64,000 bases of DNA from Scandinavium goeteborgense (GTDB lineage Bacteria; Pseudomonadota; Gammaproteobacteria; Enterobacterales; Enterobacteriaceae). Numbering within the stretch: position 1 is the first letter of the stretch; every line of letters begins with the position of its first letter. Under the pieces are notes generated by a model. The model worked only from the letters and a program-made list of their open reading frames with translations, was not told the origin of the DNA and searched no databases. The DNA is taken from NCBI RefSeq assembly GCF_003935895.2, contig NZ_CP054058.1, positions 3,763,177 to 3,827,176 of the forward strand, read 5' to 3'. Shown here one piece after another: positions 29,738 to 38,299 of the stretch. A program made the position numbers and the translations under genes.

Positions 29738-31842
29738 ACACTGGACTCCTGAAGGTCGTGCAGCCTGGAGTAGACACCTTTGAGTTCCAGTAATTGTTTA
29801 TGGCTGCCTTGCTCGGCTATTTTCCCTTTTTCCATAACCAAAATTCGGCCCGCGGTGCGTAAAGCTGATAAACGATGTGCGATAATAAACACGGTACGAT
29901 CGCGAGAAATTTCAGCCATGTTGCGTTGTATAATGTATTCAGATTCATAATCCAACGCGCTGGTTGCCTCATCAAATATGATGATCCGCGGATTTGTAAT
30001 TAACGCTCTTGCGATGCCGACTCTCTGTTTCTGGCCACCAGAAAGGCGCCCGCCGTGTTCGCCCACTGGCGTATCATAACCTTGCGGAAACTCGCTAATA
30101 AATTCATGCGCCCCCGCGAGTTTAGCCACCTCAACAACCTGCTCAAGAGAGGCTTCTGGCAAGGCGAGCGCAATATTATCGCGTATGGTGCCATTAAATA
30201 GTTGTGTTTCCTGAAGGACGACTCCTATCTGCTTTCTTAGCCAATGAGGGTCAGTTTGCGCAATATCTATCCCATCGATATATATTTGACCGCTCGTCGG
30301 AATACATAAGCGTTGTATAAGTCGCGTCAGCGTGCTTTTCCCTGAACCTGAACGCCCTGCAATACCAATAATCTCTCTTGGACGTATTGTTAAAGAAATA
30401 TTGTCCAGGACGGGTGAACCACCCACTTGCCAAGAAAAAGACACCTTAGAAAACTTTATAGCTCCCTTCACTTCAGCCAGGGTCGCCGTACACTCCTGAT
30501 GTTCAACGGGCATATTCAATATATCCCCAAGTCTCCTGACGGATACAGAGACTTGTTGAAAATCTTGCCATAGTTGTACCAGACGTAATACTGGTGCAGT
30601 CACCTGCCCTGCAAACATATTAAAAGCAATTAACGCGCCCACAGTCAGTTGAGCTTCAATAACCTGGTGTGCGCCATACCAGAGAATCGCTACACTGGTA
30701 ATTTTACTCACGAACTTAGATATCTGACCGGCTATATTCCCAATATTTTGCGTTTTAAAACAACTGGTAACGAACGCCGCAACTTGCTCATCCCAGCGGC
30801 GGTTCATTAAATTTTCTACCGACATGGCTTTTACCGACTCGATACCCGTCAGGCTTTCTACCAGAAAAGCCTGATTCCTCGCACCCTGTTTAAACTGCTC
30901 GTCCAGACGCTCCCGTAATATCGGAGTAATTGACATCGACAGTAATATATAGGGAATCAGAGAGACAATAACGATCAGTGTTAGGGGAATACTGTAAAAC
31001 ACCATCGCGATAAAAAATATTAACGTGAAAAATAAATCAAGACATAAGGACATTGCGCTGCCCGTTAAAAACTCTCTGACCGTTTTAAGTTCATGGACCC
31101 GTGCAACGATAACTCCGGCTTGACGTTGCATGAACCACGTCAATGGTAATGCCAGTAAATGCTTATAAAGCAATGAGCTTAGCGTTACGTCGATGCGCTG
31201 GGATGTATGAGCAAGCTGGTAATTACGTAACCCGTTTAAAATAACATCGAACAGTGAAACTACAACCATACCCAGCGCCAGTACGTCTAAGGTCGTCAGA
31301 CTTTGATGAGTAAGAACCTTATCGACCACCACCTGGAAGAATAGAGGAGAGATTAAAGCCAGGACTTGTATAAAGAACGATGCCAGCAAAACCTCACCGA
31401 TGAGTTTTTTATAATGCCAAAATGCGTTTGCGAACCAGCTCAGATTGAACTCGCTTTTGATCTCCCCCCAAGAAAAACGGCGCGCAAAAAGGAATAATTG
31501 ATAGCACTCATCTTCGACTGGATTAAATATTATTGGCTTATTATTATTTACAGGTTGGATTAACCACTCATCATCTTTTATCGCCAATAATATTACATAA
31601 CCCATTTCCGGCAACTCTATTACGGCGGGAAGTGGCATCTTTTTTACGGCAGTTATGTTCACACTTTCTACACAACGGCATTTTAAACCCGTTTCACGTA
31701 CGCCACGAACGAATTGAATCTTTATATTATGATGATTATCCGGCGCATATTTTTCCTGCAATGCCAGAACATTTACTGCCATTCCGTAATGGCGGGCGAT
31801 AAGCGAAAAGCAACGCCATATGTGTTGATCTGAAGAAATCAA
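29734..31842 (-). CDS. RTX-type ABC exporter (HlyB-like) with degenerate C39 domain
   Basis: 702 residues, similar along its length to HlyB. Residues 1-125 form a C39-like domain in which the catalytic cysteine position is His7 and the usual histidine is replaced (MGYVILL), so it should dock substrate rather than cleave it. Membrane segments span about 145-430 (WFMQRQAGVIVARVHELKTV between them). The nucleotide-binding domain has Walker A GRSGSGKST (about 496-504), signature LSGGQKQR (600-607), Walker B IIIFDEATSALD and H-loop IIAHRLS. It exports RTX proteins with an uncleaved C-terminal signal; the RTX gene lies 54 bp upstream. Confidence 0.95.
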   Translation of the reverse strand: MISSDQHIWRCFSLIARHYGMAVNVLALQEKYAPDNHHNIKIQFVRGVRETGLKCRCVESVNITAVKKMPLPAVIELPEMGYVILLAIKDDEWLIQPVNNNKPIIFNPVEDECYQLFLFARRFSWGEIKSEFNLSWFANAFWHYKKLIGEVLLASFFIQVLALISPLFFQVVVDKVLTHQSLTTLDVLALGMVVVSLFDVILNGLRNYQLAHTSQRIDVTLSSLLYKHLLALPLTWFMQRQAGVIVARVHELKTVREFLTGSAMSLCLDLFFTLIFFIAMVFYSIPLTLIVIVSLIPYILLSMSITPILRERLDEQFKQGARNQAFLVESLTGIESVKAMSVENLMNRRWDEQVAAFVTSCFKTQNIGNIAGQISKFVSKITSVAILWYGAHQVIEAQLTVGALIAFNMFAGQVTAPVLRLVQLWQDFQQVSVSVRRLGDILNMPVEHQECTATLAEVKGAIKFSKVSFSWQVGGSPVLDNISLTIRPREIIGIAGRSGSGKSTLTRLIQRLCIPTSGQIYIDGIDIAQTDPHWLRKQIGVVLQETQLFNGTIRDNIALALPEASLEQVVEVAKLAGAHEFISEFPQGYDTPVGEHGGRLSGGQKQRVGIARALITNPRIIIFDEATSALDYESEYIIQRNMAEISRDRTVFIIAHRLSALRTAGRILVMEKGKIAEQGSHKQLLELKGVYSRLHDLQESSV

Positions 31843-31864
31843 TTTCTACATCCTTGTTCATTCT

Positions 31865-31890
31865 AGGCCACCGAATCTTCTCGGTGGCCT
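31865..31890. other. Stem-loop between RTX gene and exporter gene
   Basis: Perfect 10-bp inverted repeat AGGCCACCGA / TCGGTGGCCT with a 6-nt loop, inside the 54-bp gap. No U-run follows on the minus strand. The haemolysin operon has a hairpin in the equivalent place that limits exporter expression relative to cargo; the same role is inferred here. Confidence 0.7.
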
Positions 31891-31896
31891 GTATCT

Positions 31897-34800
31897 TCAC
31901 TGTGAAAGCGCGCTGGTGGTGGTTCTGGCTGACGCCAATGAATAACTTACTGAGTCCATACCTTCATCATTAGCGCTATCGGACGTGAACTGACAAACTT
32001 GCTGCTGCATAAAACTGAGTGAAAAAGGATTATCGCTCGTTTCCGCCAATGGTAGAGGGATGCTATCTTCAATATGATTCAAAATATCTTCCGGTATCCA
32101 GTCAGTTCCATCGGCAAACATAATATGTTTCACTTGATAGTCTGAAGAAACAAAGAAATTACTAATTGTGATACTGTCATCGCGTTCGGCGAAAGATAAT
32201 ACTAGATTATTCGATTTTCTCGAAACACGTGTTTCTGATGCCAGAATATCCTCATTGAATAAAATCGTATCGGAAGAATCGACCACTGATCCATGTTCAT
32301 AAATATTATCTTTTCCATCTCCCGCGCGGAAAATATATGTGTCACTGCCCGCCCCGCCGCTCAGGCTGTCATTACCTGTGCCGCCGTCCAGGCTGTCATT
32401 GCCTTTTCCGCCATTCAGCGTGTCATTCCCGCCATAGCCTAAAACCGTGTCATCATTATCCCAGCCGCTGAGGGTGTTGACGCTGTCATTGCCGTAAACC
32501 GGGAACCCCATCCCCGCCAGGTCGCTGACCGTCAGCGTGGTGTCGCCGAAGACCATATCGAACTGACGGTATGACTCTGAAATGAAATAGTTTGAAAGCG
32601 TAAGCATGTCGCTGCCACCCCACGCGCGGATTAGCAGGTCGTTACCTGACTTCTCCAGAACGACTTTTGCGATATCAGCCCCTTCGAATACGAGGGTATT
32701 TACCCCGTTCTTGTAGGTGTCATTCACCCGGTCCTGACCATCTCCGACGCGAAAAATATACGCGTCGCTACCTTCCCCGCCGCTCAGGCTGTCATTACCT
32801 GTGCCGCCGTCCAGGCTGTCATTGCCTTTTCCGCCATTCAGCGTGTCATTCCCGCCATAGCCTAAAACCGTGTCATCATTATCCCAGCCGCTGAGGGTGT
32901 TGACGCTGTCATTGCCGTAAACCGGGAACCCCATCCCCGCCAGGTCGCTGACCGTCAGCGTGGTGTCACCGAAGGCCATATCGAACTGACGGTATGATTC
33001 TGAAATGAAATAGTTTGAAAGCGTAAGCGTATCGCTGCCACCCCACGCGCGGATAAGCAGGTCGTTACCTGACTTCTCCAGAACGACTTTTGCGATATCA
33101 GCCCCTTCAAAGACCAGGGTATTTACCCCGTTCTTGTAGGTGTCATTCACCCTGTCCTGACCATCTCCGATGCGAAAAATATACGCGTCGCTACCTTCCC
33201 CGCCGCTCAGGCTGTCATTACCTGTGCCGCCGTCCAGAATATCATTCCCGCTCCCACCATTCAGCGTGTCATCACCCGTGCCGCCGTCCAGGCTGTCATT
33301 GCCTTTTCCGCCATTCAGCGTGTCATTCCCGCCATAGCCTAAAACCGTGTCATCATTATCCCAGCCGCTGAGGGTGTTGACGCTGTCATTGCCGTAAACC
33401 GGGAATCCCATCGCCGCCAGGTCGCTGACCGTCAGCGTGGTGTCGCCGAAGACCATATCGAACTGACGGTATGACTCTGAAATGAAATAGTTTGAAAGCG
33501 TAAGCATGTCGCTGCCACCCCACGCGCGGATTAGCAGGTCGTTACCTGACTTCTCCAGAACGACTTTTGCGATATCAGCCCCTTCGAATACGAGGGTATT
33601 TACCCCGTTCTTGTAGGTGTCATTCACCCGGTCCTGACCATCTCCGACGCGAAAAATATACGCGTCGCTACCTTCCCCGCCGCTCAGGCTGTCATTACCT
33701 GTGCCGCCGTCCAGGCTGTCATTGCCTTTTCCGCCATTCAGCGTGTCATTCCCGCCATAGCCTAAAACCGTGTCATCATTATCCCAGCCGCTGAGGGTGT
33801 TGACGCTGTCATTGCCGTAAACCGGGAACCCCATCCCCGCCAGGTCGCTGACCGTCAGCGTGGTGTCGCCGAAGACCATATCGAACTGACGGTATGACTC
33901 TGAAATGAAATAGTTTGAAAGCGTAAGCGTATCGCTGCCACCCCACGCGCGGATAAGCAGGTCGTTACCTGACTTCTCCAGAACGGCTTTTGCGATATCA
34001 GCCCCTTCAAAGACCAGGGTATTCACCGAAGATGTGGCTTTATCAGAGATCCGATCCTGACCATCACCGGCACGGAAGATATAAGTGTCATTCCCCGACC
34101 CTCCATTTAATGCGTCATTGCCGGAACCGCCGTCCAGAACGTCGTTACCCTTACCACCATTCAGCGAGTCATTCCCGCCAAAACCCAAAACCGTGTCATC
34201 ATGATCCCAGCCGCTGAGGCTGTTGACGCTGTCATTGCCGTAAACCGGGAATCCCATCGCCGCCAGGTCGCTGACCGTCAGTGTGGTGTCGCCGAAGACC
34301 ATATCGAACTGTCGGTATGACTCTGAAATGAAATAGTTTGAAAGCGTAAGCGTATCGCTGCCACCCCACGCGCGGATTAGCAGGTCGTTACCTGACTTCT
34401 CCAGAACAGCTTTTGCGATATCAGCCCCTTCAAAGGCCAGGATATTCACCGAAGATGTTGCGCTATCAGAGAGCTGATCCTGACCATCTCCTTGACTAAA
34501 TAAATAAGTATCGGATCCTGCCCTTCCGTCTAAATGATCGTTTCCGCGCTTGCCCCAAACAAAATCATCGGCACTCGTTCCTATTAAATTATCATTCCCC
34601 TTACCACCAATAAAACGGGTATCTGACATGCTAAACGAAATCTCACATTCATTTCGATAGGAAGGCATATATTCTAGCCAACTATAAATCGTATCACTTA
34701 ACCTTAAATAATTAATAGCATCATCATTCTTAATTTCATTTAAATGTACATTAAGGTCCGTAAAATCAAGAATAAACCCGGACATATCACTATTGAGCCC

Positions 34801-36576
34801 AAAACGAATATACGCGAACTCATCTGCATAAAGGGTCTGGGCCAATAACTGAGACTCTATATAACTGGAAAATTTTGTATATTCTTCGTCGATAAGTTTA
34901 GCAGCATTGAGGTTTGGGTCTGTGACTTTACCATGAACACTGACAAAACCATCGCCTGTAGCAGCCTCAAGGACGGCAAGTACTCGAGCATTAATATTTA
35001 TGCCACGGCTACTGGTATCCAGGTCGGTTACCCCAGCCCAACAAAAAAGGATGTTATCAATCAGTCCAGAAGCGCGTGCTAACTCGGGGTTTGCACTATA
35101 TTGTTCAATGAGTATTTGAAGTGAATTATCCTTACTCATCGCAATATGTAAATCAGCCAGATTTCCAAAGCCACGAATAAATGGCAATTCCCTAATAGCA
35201 TCACTTACATCGACATCACCAATGTAATGAGAGTAACCATTGTCATGATCAAACCATACATCTGAAATTGTACTGGTTTTGCCATCCCTAAAAATGACAC
35301 TGCCTGTCTGTCGATGGGCATTGCCTTGTTCATCAATTAAAGTGGAGTTTTTGTATTTGGTATTTATGGCTGCAATCCCAAGCGAGTCAAGCGAGTGAAG
35401 CTCGCCTTCATCAACCCGTGCATTACTATTTTTGTCTTGCCAGACTTGTAATATTTCCCACGCCATATCCTGGCTATTGATAACGCCATCACCGTTACTG
35501 TCTTTATCTTTGAGGGCATCAAAACCATTACTGGCTTTTTTTCCATCTTGTAATACGGTATTGTCACCGAAAAGTTCTTTACCCGTATCAATCAGACCAT
35601 TGCCATCCAGATCCATAACGAGCAGACCATCATCCCCACCAACCCAACCTGTATTTTCGGCGAACTTATTGCCATCATGATCGAAGAAAATATTTTTGTT
35701 GATTGACAGCGTTTCGATACCATCCCCGTCAAGATCGATAATGATTGGGTCTGCAGGGGCTCTTTGAGCGCCGTCCATACTCGGTCCAAACCCCGGGGGA
35801 GCGAAGCCGGGAAACATCATGCCCGGAAACATAGCCCCGGGAGGGAAAGGTAAGCTTCCCGCCGCTGACAACGGAATCGTTCCGCCATTGGCAAGGTTTG
35901 CCATACCGCTGGCGAAGGCGCCCATGCTGCCGCTGAAATAACCTAAAAGCTCGCTGATCCAACTACTACTTGATTCGCCAAATTGTTCCAGGGCATCGAC
36001 AGCGGTATTCATATTCAGCACGGAAGCATCAAGCCAAAGTTGAGTAGCTTCAAGAAAACTATCTTTAAACGCCTGAGCAGCCTCACTTACCGTTCCATCA
36101 ATAGCTGAAAAGACTTGTTCACTGTAATTATATACTTCGGCAGCAATGTAATCGATGGCGTCTTTTGCATCTAGTATACTTTCAACTGGTCCGAAATCAA
36201 TAATCCCCACAGAAGTATTAATTGCTGACTCAAAAGTATTGAAAGCTGATGTGATATCAACGATAGGTAAATCATCATAAGTGCTAATATGCGAGAAAGC
36301 CATCGAATCAATTCTTCCCGCCACGCCGAAGGGCGACTGAACACCATCCAATATATGAATACCAGCACTCTTAAGGATGTAATCTGCCGCAGTTGTGCAG
36401 TTAAAGTCGTCACCGCCATTACCATCAGGAATCAGGTCGTACATCGGTAGATTTTTCGAGAATATATCAATAGATTTAATTATCTTATCATATTGATCGA
36501 CTGATATTTCAATGGTCAGGCTTTGAGAATAGTTTCTGGTTTCAAGATATTTTTCTTTATCTAACTCACCTTCCAC
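31897..36576 (-). CDS. Giant RTX protein: papain-like domain, FrpC-like self-processing module, RTX repeats
   Basis: Uninterrupted frame of 1559 residues from GTG 36576; its coding sense clearly continues upstream to 36721 (separate entry). Numbering here is from the GTG. The N-terminal segment ends in YDLIPDG...FNCTTAADYILKSAGI (Cys60), like the Cys half of a permuted NlpC/P60 or papain-like fold. Helical region about 100-225; Pro/Gly/Met linker 242-267. Next is DP-IIIDLDGDGIETL (Asp276-Pro277) and a Ca-binding module (about 277-440: FFDHDGN, MDLDGNGLID, DKDSNGDGVINSQD) resembling the FrpC/ApxIVA self-processing module. Five repeat units with GGNDTLNGGKGND nonapeptides follow, then a C-terminal uncleaved type I signal region. 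Secreted enzyme or toxin is inference. Confidence 0.87.
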   Translation of the reverse strand: MEGELDKEKYLETRNYSQSLTIEISVDQYDKIIKSIDIFSKNLPMYDLIPDGNGGDDFNCTTAADYILKSAGIHILDGVQSPFGVAGRIDSMAFSHISTYDDLPIVDITSAFNTFESAINTSVGIIDFGPVESILDAKDAIDYIAAEVYNYSEQVFSAIDGTVSEAAQAFKDSFLEATQLWLDASVLNMNTAVDALEQFGESSSSWISELLGYFSGSMGAFASGMANLANGGTIPLSAAGSLPFPPGAMFPGMMFPGFAPPGFGPSMDGAQRAPADPIIIDLDGDGIETLSINKNIFFDHDGNKFAENTGWVGGDDGLLVMDLDGNGLIDTGKELFGDNTVLQDGKKASNGFDALKDKDSNGDGVINSQDMAWEILQVWQDKNSNARVDEGELHSLDSLGIAAINTKYKNSTLIDEQGNAHRQTGSVIFRDGKTSTISDVWFDHDNGYSHYIGDVDVSDAIRELPFIRGFGNLADLHIAMSKDNSLQILIEQYSANPELARASGLIDNILFCWAGVTDLDTSSRGININARVLAVLEAATGDGFVSVHGKVTDPNLNAAKLIDEEYTKFSSYIESQLLAQTLYADEFAYIRFGLNSDMSGFILDFTDLNVHLNEIKNDDAINYLRLSDTIYSWLEYMPSYRNECEISFSMSDTRFIGGKGNDNLIGTSADDFVWGKRGNDHLDGRAGSDTYLFSQGDGQDQLSDSATSSVNILAFEGADIAKAVLEKSGNDLLIRAWGGSDTLTLSNYFISESYRQFDMVFGDTTLTVSDLAAMGFPVYGNDSVNSLSGWDHDDTVLGFGGNDSLNGGKGNDVLDGGSGNDALNGGSGNDTYIFRAGDGQDRISDKATSSVNTLVFEGADIAKAVLEKSGNDLLIRAWGGSDTLTLSNYFISESYRQFDMVFGDTTLTVSDLAGMGFPVYGNDSVNTLSGWDNDDTVLGYGGNDTLNGGKGNDSLDGGTGNDSLSGGEGSDAYIFRVGDGQDRVNDTYKNGVNTLVFEGADIAKVVLEKSGNDLLIRAWGGSDMLTLSNYFISESYRQFDMVFGDTTLTVSDLAAMGFPVYGNDSVNTLSGWDNDDTVLGYGGNDTLNGGKGNDSLDGGTGDDTLNGGSGNDILDGGTGNDSLSGGEGSDAYIFRIGDGQDRVNDTYKNGVNTLVFEGADIAKVVLEKSGNDLLIRAWGGSDTLTLSNYFISESYRQFDMAFGDTTLTVSDLAGMGFPVYGNDSVNTLSGWDNDDTVLGYGGNDTLNGGKGNDSLDGGTGNDSLSGGEGSDAYIFRVGDGQDRVNDTYKNGVNTLVFEGADIAKVVLEKSGNDLLIRAWGGSDMLTLSNYFISESYRQFDMVFGDTTLTVSDLAGMGFPVYGNDSVNTLSGWDNDDTVLGYGGNDTLNGGKGNDSLDGGTGNDSLSGGAGSDTYIFRAGDGKDNIYEHGSVVDSSDTILFNEDILASETRVSRKSNNLVLSFAERDDSITISNFFVSSDYQVKHIMFADGTDWIPEDILNHIEDSIPLPLAETSDNPFSLSFMQQQVCQFTSDSANDEGMDSVSYSLASARTTTSALSQ
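32341..34509 (-). repeat. Five near-identical repeat units within the RTX gene
   Basis: In translation order: 34509-34087, 34086-33664, 33663-33187, 33186-32764 and 32763-32341. Four units are 423 bp and the third is 477 bp, carrying an extra 54 bp (two more nonapeptides). Each encodes (T/A)YIFR-GDGQDR, an EGADIAK-VLEKSGNDLLIRA spacer, SNYFISESYRQFDMVFGDTT and a cluster of GGXGXD repeats. DNA identity between units is very high, much of it exact. Confidence 0.92.
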
Positions 36577-36721
36577 GTTAAAATATCCACTTTCCTTTTT
36601 AGGCGTAAATCCGAAACTTTTAATCTTCCCTTCACCGTTATTTAAAACTAACCAAGTATGAACGACCCCATCACCATTTACAAAGCTGGCATCATTTTTT
36701 ATCGTTATCGTTTTTTTTCAT
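36577..36721 (-). other. Out-of-frame 5' end of the RTX gene with an A8 tract
   Basis: The minus strand has a GGGGAGAG site, then ATG at 36721-36719 followed by eight A (36718-36711). Read as written, the ATG gives only nine codons (MKKNDNDKK, stop). With one A fewer it reads MKKTITIKNDASFVNGDGVV then HTWLVLNNGEGKIKSFGFT and runs into the RTX frame at 36576, adding 48 residues for 1607 in total. The recovered segment contains the HTW histidine expected to pair with the downstream NC cysteine. No conventional start exists in the RTX frame before GTG 36576. Confidence 0.85.
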
Positions 36722-36741
36722 TTCACTCTCTCCCCAGATTA

Positions 36742-37272
36742 TTATTTAAAGCCATGTGCAGCAATGAATGTTAAAACATACTCATCGTAACTCTTATCAG
36801 AAGTATAAAGTTCAGAATATATCATGTAATTACCAACACTTTTCACTTTACCGCCTGATAAAGTCAAGCCGTCCCAGTATTCTCCGCCGACCCCCCAACA
36901 AAATTGGCCACAGCAAAAACCTTTGGTATTTTCAGGCGAAAATGGGAGTTTATACTCTAATACTTTCTCCCGGGTGGAAAAGTCATAAACAATAATTATA
37001 CCCGTCATTTTTTCAATAAGTTTTTGAATTTTATTTTTTTCTTCACGATATAATTTAGAATACTCCTCACTCATGTTTTCGATATAGGGATATTTACGCT
37101 TCACCAAAATATCGAGACTGTAGTCACCTGCTTTTTCCACATAAACCATAAACCTCTGCATCGGCAGTTTATGCCGTTTAGCTTCACTGGCCTCATCAAT
37201 TTGTGCAGCGAGTGCAACGGATAAAGAAAACTGCATCAGAACCAACAAAAATATCGAAATTATCTTTAACAT
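36742..37272 (-). CDS. Exported 176-residue protein, copy 2 (candidate immunity)
   Basis: Not a family I recognise. A signal peptide (MLKIISIFLLVLMQFSLSVALAAQ) implies a periplasmic or secreted location. The mature part has QIDEASEAKRHKLPMQRFMV, a basic/acidic helix around EEKNKIQKLIEKM and a Cys pair in GFCCGQFCW. It is about 69% identical, without gaps, to the protein at 37577-38107. It ends 20 bp before the RTX gene ATG, so it is probably co-transcribed with it. An immunity role against the exported RTX protein is inference from position, duplication and localisation. Confidence 0.82.
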   Translation of the reverse strand: MLKIISIFLLVLMQFSLSVALAAQIDEASEAKRHKLPMQRFMVYVEKAGDYSLDILVKRKYPYIENMSEEYSKLYREEKNKIQKLIEKMTGIIIVYDFSTREKVLEYKLPFSPENTKGFCCGQFCWGVGGEYWDGLTLSGGKVKSVGNYMIYSELYTSDKSYDEYVLTFIAAHGFK

Positions 37273-37432
37273 ATACTCCTCCTTGTAAGGTAATTACGGG
37301 TAAAGTCTGTCTTACCAATGTTGAATGCCGTTGAAGTCACTGACTCATCCTACCAGATGCGAAGTGAATACCGGGTCGTCAGAATTTATTTTCAGATTAT
37401 ATTAAGGATTAAGTTAGAAATATCTATACACG
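37273..37432 (-). repeat. 160-bp leader repeat upstream of copy 2
   Basis: Identical to 38108-38267 except at two positions. It contains the ribosome-binding site (AAGGAGGAGTATAT) and, presumably, a promoter or untranslated leader. The rest of this 304-bp gene-free stretch (37433-37576) holds no ORF or hairpin I could recognise. Confidence 0.9.
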
Positions 37433-37576
37433 GCCCTCGTCACATACATACAGGAAATGTAATGTGAAAAACTTTTGCATAGCTTTCGGGCTTCCTGCGC
37501 ATCGTTATTTAGCTTGCCAAGCTTATGCCCTAACTCTGTTTACACCAGATATCGCAGCAATGATTATAAAAAATTA

Positions 37577-38107
37577 TCATTTAAAACCTCGTTCAGCGCT
37601 AAACATTAAAACATACTCATCGTAATCATCATTTTCAGCATACAACTCAGCATATATCATATGCCGCCCAATACTTTTTAAATTCCCGCCAGTTAAAGTC
37701 ATTCCATCCCATACATCTCCGTTGATGCCCGAATAAAATTGGCCGCAGCAAAACCGATCTGGATTATCATCAGTAAAAGGGAGTTTGTACTCCAATACTT
37801 TTTCCTTGGATGAAAAGTCATAAACAATAATCACACCTGACATTTTTTTTATAAATTTTTGAATCTTATTCCTTTCTTTACGACGTAAACCAGAGTACTC
37901 ATCAGTCATATTTTCGACATAAGGATACTTCCTCTTTACCAGGATTTTCAGATTGTGATAAATGGGTTTGTCGACATAAACCATAAACCTCTGCATCGGC
38001 ATTTTATGCCGTTTAGCTTCACTGGCCTCATCGATTTGTGCAGCGTGTGCAACGGATAAAAAAAATTGCATCAGAACCAGCCAAAATATCGAAATTAGCT
38101 TTAACAT
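37577..38107 (-). CDS. Exported 176-residue protein, copy 1 (candidate immunity)
   Basis: Paralogue of 36742-37272, equal in length and gap-free. Signal peptide MLKLISIFWLVLMQFFLSVAHAAQ. The first 44 residues are almost the same in both copies; divergence concentrates around residues 46-52 (PIYHNLK versus AGDYSLD), 109-120 and 154-163. The GFCC/RFCCGQF cysteine pair, WDG and YDEYVL are shared. First gene of the minus-strand secretion operon. Function unknown. Confidence 0.8.
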   Translation of the reverse strand: MLKLISIFWLVLMQFFLSVAHAAQIDEASEAKRHKMPMQRFMVYVDKPIYHNLKILVKRKYPYVENMTDEYSGLRRKERNKIQKFIKKMSGVIIVYDFSSKEKVLEYKLPFTDDNPDRFCCGQFYSGINGDVWDGMTLTGGNLKSIGRHMIYAELYAENDDYDEYVLMFSAERGFK

Positions 38108-38267
38108 ATACTCCTCCTTGTAAGGTAATTACGGGCAAAGTCTGTCTTACCAATGTTGAATGCCGTTGAAGTCACTGACTCATCCTACCAGATGCGAAGT
38201 GAATACCGGGTCGTCAGAATTTATTTTCAGATTATATTAAGGGTTAAGTTAGAAATATCTATACACG
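38108..38267 (-). repeat. 160-bp leader repeat upstream of copy 1
   Basis: Direct repeat of 37273-37432 at a spacing of 835 bp with two mismatches. It carries the ribosome-binding site of copy 1 and probably the operon's promoter. Confidence 0.9.
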
Positions 38268-38299
38268 ACATTCAGTACATACATATTGCATATACAACA

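Noticed and set aside
32667..34217. Four similar 75-93 codon plus-strand frames in the RTX gene
   Set aside because: Antisense shadows repeated only because the RTX units are repeated.
32341..34509. Regular spaced repeats suggesting a CRISPR-like array
   Set aside because: The units are 423-477 bp, in frame and encode RTX nonapeptides; no short repeat-spacer pattern and no cas genes.
36768..36995. 75-codon plus-strand frame opposite the 176-residue gene (copy 2)
   Set aside because: No counterpart at the equivalent place in the paralogue, so it is not conserved.
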